NCBI RefSeq assembly: GCF_009755355.1
Contig: NZ_WQLB01000037.1
Span: 1-45,056, forward strand
DNA from: Deinococcus arboris
GTDB taxonomy: Bacteria > Deinococcota > Deinococci > Deinococcales > Deinococcaceae
Direction: 5' to 3'
Length of the DNA stretch: 45,056 bases
The notes beneath the pieces are model-generated. The model was not told the DNA's origin. It did not search any database and worked only from the letters and a program-made list of their open reading frames with translations. Positions 42,909 through 45,056 of the stretch are shown here, in pieces. Both the position numbers and the translations under genes were made by a program. The first letter of the stretch is position 1. Every line of letters starts with the position of its first letter.

Positions 42909-42924
42909 ATGAGCCTCCAGACAA

Positions 42925-42943
42925 TTGTTCAATCAGTGAACAA
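42925..42943. promoter_or_regulatory. Inverted repeat in the S8 protease leader
   Basis: TTGTTCA-ATCAG-TGAACAA, perfect 7-5-7 dyad, 17 bp upstream of the S8 protease ATG. Could be an operator. The arms resemble those of the lanA dyad. Confidence 0.4.
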
Positions 42944-43135
42944 AAGGGCCACCGCAGGTGCAGTGCAGGAAAAACGTTGTGGTGACGACGTGAGTGTAGG
43001 TGTCAGCAAAGTGTGAATAAACTAATATGTATAGACAATCTTATTGATAGATGATTTTATCGCCAAAATAATTTCATTCATCGGAAAAAATGACTTAGGA
43101 TCTAAAGACCTTCATCAATACGCCTGGAGCACCTG

Positions 43136-44083
43136 ATGCAACAAGTGCCGAAATCCCTCGTCCTTCCTTCTCTACTCCCTCTGACCCAGGTCATTCAGCA
43201 TCCTTCCTCCTGCATTGGGTTCTGCTCGCCCGGCAATGCACTTCTGAAGTTGGCGACTACCGCTGGCCGCGACCTCTCACTTTCCAGTCCTCCTGAGAGA
43301 GAAGCACCCACACCTCTGCACGCTCCAGAAGAACTCGCTGGCGCACTGCGTCGGGGCGAGTTTGAAGTGCATTATCAGCCGGTCATCTCTGCGCAGTCAG
43401 GTCAGGCAGTGAAAGCTGAGGCGTTACTCCGGTGGAAGCCTCCAGGACATCTGCCAATCTCACCTCAGAATTTTTTAGCTCTGCTCGAAGCTTCAGGCGA
43501 CATGGCTGAAGTAGGAAACTGGGTCTTAAGACAGGCTTGCCACGCGGCGTCCCACTGGCCGGGGACCCGTGTGGCGGTGAACCTATCCGAAGCTCAATTC
43601 AGCAAGCGAAACTTTGTGACGGTGGTCAAGCAGGTCCTCCGGGACACCGGGCTTCAACCAAGCCGCCTGGAACTGGAAGTAACAGAAACCATGCTGATGA
43701 CGAAGTCCTGTTACGCGGCCCGTGCACTCCAGCGGCTGAGGGACATCGGCGTTTGGGTGGTGCTTGACGATTTCGGTACAGGCTATTCCAATCTGGCGTG
43801 CCTGCAGGCCTTTCCGTTTGATGGCCTGAAACTTGACCGGAGTCTCGTTCGCCCACTCCAGCAGCGTGACGTGCGCAGTCTCCGGATCGTTCAGGGTATC
43901 GTTGAGCTCGGTCAGCGTCTTCAACTTGAAGTGACTGCGGAAGGGGTGGAAACACCCCGGCAGTTGAGAGCGCTCCAGGCGCTGGGGGTCTCTCTGTTCC
44001 AGGGATATCTCTTTGCTCGTCCACAACCACACTGGACGCTGAGCAGCATGAATTTAGCTGAGACATCTGGAGCATGCACATGA
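43136..44083 (+). CDS. Stand-alone EAL-domain cyclic di-GMP phosphodiesterase
   Basis: 315 residues (ATG 43136, GGAG upstream). EAL domain from about 63 to 305. All motifs for catalysis are kept: AEALLRW, VNLSEAQF, LELEVTET, LDDFGTGYSNL, LKLDRSLV, TAEGVET and FQGYLFARP. The domain should hydrolyse c-di-GMP to pGpG. The N-terminal 60 residues have no known domain and no membrane helix. It lacks a GGDEF partner. It is followed by a TPR protein that may be part of the same signalling route (inference). Confidence 0.9.
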   Translation: MQQVPKSLVLPSLLPLTQVIQHPSSCIGFCSPGNALLKLATTAGRDLSLSSPPEREAPTPLHAPEELAGALRRGEFEVHYQPVISAQSGQAVKAEALLRWKPPGHLPISPQNFLALLEASGDMAEVGNWVLRQACHAASHWPGTRVAVNLSEAQFSKRNFVTVVKQVLRDTGLQPSRLELEVTETMLMTKSCYAARALQRLRDIGVWVVLDDFGTGYSNLACLQAFPFDGLKLDRSLVRPLQQRDVRSLRIVQGIVELGQRLQLEVTAEGVETPRQLRALQALGVSLFQGYLFARPQPHWTLSSMNLAETSGACT

Positions 44084-44163
44084 AACAGAAATGCTTTGTG
44101 GAGCTGTGGCGCGATGACCATGAATCTATATGTATTAAGCTACCGTACCAAGTGCACGCTCTT

Positions 44164-44169
44164 ATAGTG
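44164..44169 (+). promoter_or_regulatory. -10 box for leaderless transcription of the TPR gene
   Basis: TATAGT ends 5 nt before the ATG at 44175, so the transcript would begin at or next to the start codon. No Shine-Dalgarno sequence is present. Typical of Deinococcus leaderless genes. Confidence 0.55.
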
Positions 44170-44174
44170 AGTTC

Positions 44175-45056
44175 ATGTCAGAGGCTGTAAGACATCTCAA
44201 ATCGCAAGTGGCGTCTGCCTCAGGGCCAGATCAGCTACGACTCTTGATGGAGTTAGCGTTTGCGCTGCGAGAAGTGAATGCGCGCGAGGGACTGAGCATC
44301 GCCCGTACAGCGATTGAATTAGCAGAGGCAGATCGAGATTTTTCAGCGCTGGCATCACTCCTGGTCACTGAGGCCTTGAATCTAGATCGTTTAGGCGATT
44401 ATGATTCAGCACTTATTAGACTCAATAAAGCACAAAAAATAAATCAGAAATTGGGCGATGTCAGTATCCTATCGAGAATTTGGCATGCTCGGGGCATGAT
44501 TTTCTCAAATCAAGGCAGATTGCCAGAAGCGCTCCATTATTATTTGTTAAGTGAAGGCGTCTGCGAATCGATACGAAATTTCTGGATGCTTTGCTCAACA
44601 TTAAACAATATTGGCGTTGTCTATGATCGATTGGGTCGACATAATGATGCCTTCGCATTCTATGAACGGTCTTTAAGACTTGCTCACTCTGTTAGGCGAG
44701 AGGATATTGAATTGTACGCAATTTCTAATCTCGGTTTCAACAGAATGGCCTTGAGTTTCTGGGATGATGCCTTAAAGTATCATCGTGAGGCGCTGAGCTC
44801 CGCACGGAGACAGGAAAATAGATATAGCATTATCGCTTGTACGGCCAATATGGCCGAGTCATATGGTGCCTTGGGGGAAGTTGAGCTCGCGCATACTCTT
44901 TTTCGTGAGGCAATGAGTAGGGCTCGGAGATTAGATGACCGCGAACACCTCGTCGATATACTTTATGAGTATGCGAGGTTATATCTTAAGTTGGGCGAAA
45001 AAGAATCAGCCACCGTACTTCTAAAAGAGAGTCTGACATTGGTACAGCAGATGGGT
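44175..45056 (+). CDS. Tetratricopeptide-repeat protein, 3' end outside the window
   Basis: 294 codons to the window edge without a stop (ATG 44175). It is made of repeated helix pairs of TPR type, for example NNIGVVYDRLGRHNDAFAFY, SNLGFNRMALSFWDDALKYH and ANMAESYGALGEVELAHTLF. Such N-terminal TPR arrays in related bacteria often precede a GGDEF, histidine kinase or HTH output domain, and the neighbouring EAL gene would fit a GGDEF partner (inference only). The DNA is more AT-rich than that of the EAL gene. Confidence 0.8.
   Translation, partial: MSEAVRHLKSQVASASGPDQLRLLMELAFALREVNAREGLSIARTAIELAEADRDFSALASLLVTEALNLDRLGDYDSALIRLNKAQKINQKLGDVSILSRIWHARGMIFSNQGRLPEALHYYLLSEGVCESIRNFWMLCSTLNNIGVVYDRLGRHNDAFAFYERSLRLAHSVRREDIELYAISNLGFNRMALSFWDDALKYHREALSSARRQENRYSIIACTANMAESYGALGEVELAHTLFREAMSRARRLDDREHLVDILYEYARLYLKLGEKESATVLLKESLTLVQQMG

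Noticed and set aside
42895..42912. CATTCATATG near the S8 start, similar to the motif before the P-type ATPase and ICMT-like genes
   Set aside because: The similarity is limited to about ten bases and reflects the start codon and first codons (Met-Asn-Val) rather than the TCTGA part of the motif.
1..45056. CRISPR arrays, tRNA and rRNA genes
   Set aside because: I saw no regularly spaced direct repeats and no tRNA- or rRNA-like sequence by eye. A dedicated search could still find a weak tRNA.

Overview
The window looks like an accessory region of a Deinococcus-type genome. This is an inference from protein content: paralogues of Mn/Fe homeostasis genes (a DtxR/MntR regulator overlapping an NRAMP transporter), Deinococcus-style hypothetical proteins, and several start codons lying 6-7 nt downstream of a -10 box (leaderless promoters). 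Most genes are GC-rich; one block (about 18.1-27.2 kb) is visibly AT-rich. Insertion sequences of at least four families (IS982, IS630, IS4, IS3) break the window into modules.

Layout. 0.3-5.5 kb: metal module. An isoprenylcysteine methyltransferase-like protein, a ZIP transporter translationally coupled to a Tat-exported two-domain multicopper oxidase, and, divergently, a DtxR/MntR regulator and MntH. The shared promoter region holds three DtxR-like dyads. 5.5-14.7 kb: a secreted zinc phospholipase C-like protein with its lipoprotein partner, a winged-helix regulator, a HupE-type membrane protein, a PHP/CehA-type lipoprotein hydrolase and two hypotheticals. 14.8-18.1 kb: an IS982 element followed by two diverged IS630-type elements, each split at a poly-A tract. 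18.1-21.0 kb: a DoxX-like membrane protein, a small gene whose 3' end was replaced by an IS630 end, and a decayed IS4 element.

21.1-27.2 kb is the most novel part: a compact, AT-rich class I lanthipeptide locus, lanA-lanB-lanC-lanT, on the minus strand. The 72-residue precursor has an FDLD leader box and six cysteines in two clusters split by a proline-rich linker, ending in CC. A 17-bp hairpin between lanA and lanB would lower expression of the enzymes relative to the substrate. A perfect 12-2-12 dyad lies upstream of lanA. No leader protease, immunity proteins or two-component system are present.

27.4-36.1 kb: a minus-strand run of 13 close or overlapping genes for transition-metal handling: a Zn/Cd/Pb-type P1B-ATPase, glutaredoxin, LspA, DUF3105 lipoprotein, DUF305, CDF exporter, SCO1, a CadC-like ArsR regulator, an anchored protein, DUF2946, YcnI, CopC and CopD. 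Just beyond lie a DUF2171 protein, a P-loop kinase, a second lipoprotein-maturation enzyme (Lnt) and a LysM-M23 protein. A shared motif (core TCTGA, with a conserved 17-bp promoter spacer in two cases) precedes the ATPase, Lnt and, in the opposite orientation, the methyltransferase at 0.95 kb. It is a candidate operator for the CadC-like regulator, which would link metal export to lipoprotein maturation.

39.8-45.1 kb: a broken IS3 element, a subtilisin-like lipoprotein protease, a stand-alone EAL phosphodiesterase and the first 294 codons of a TPR protein that runs off the window.
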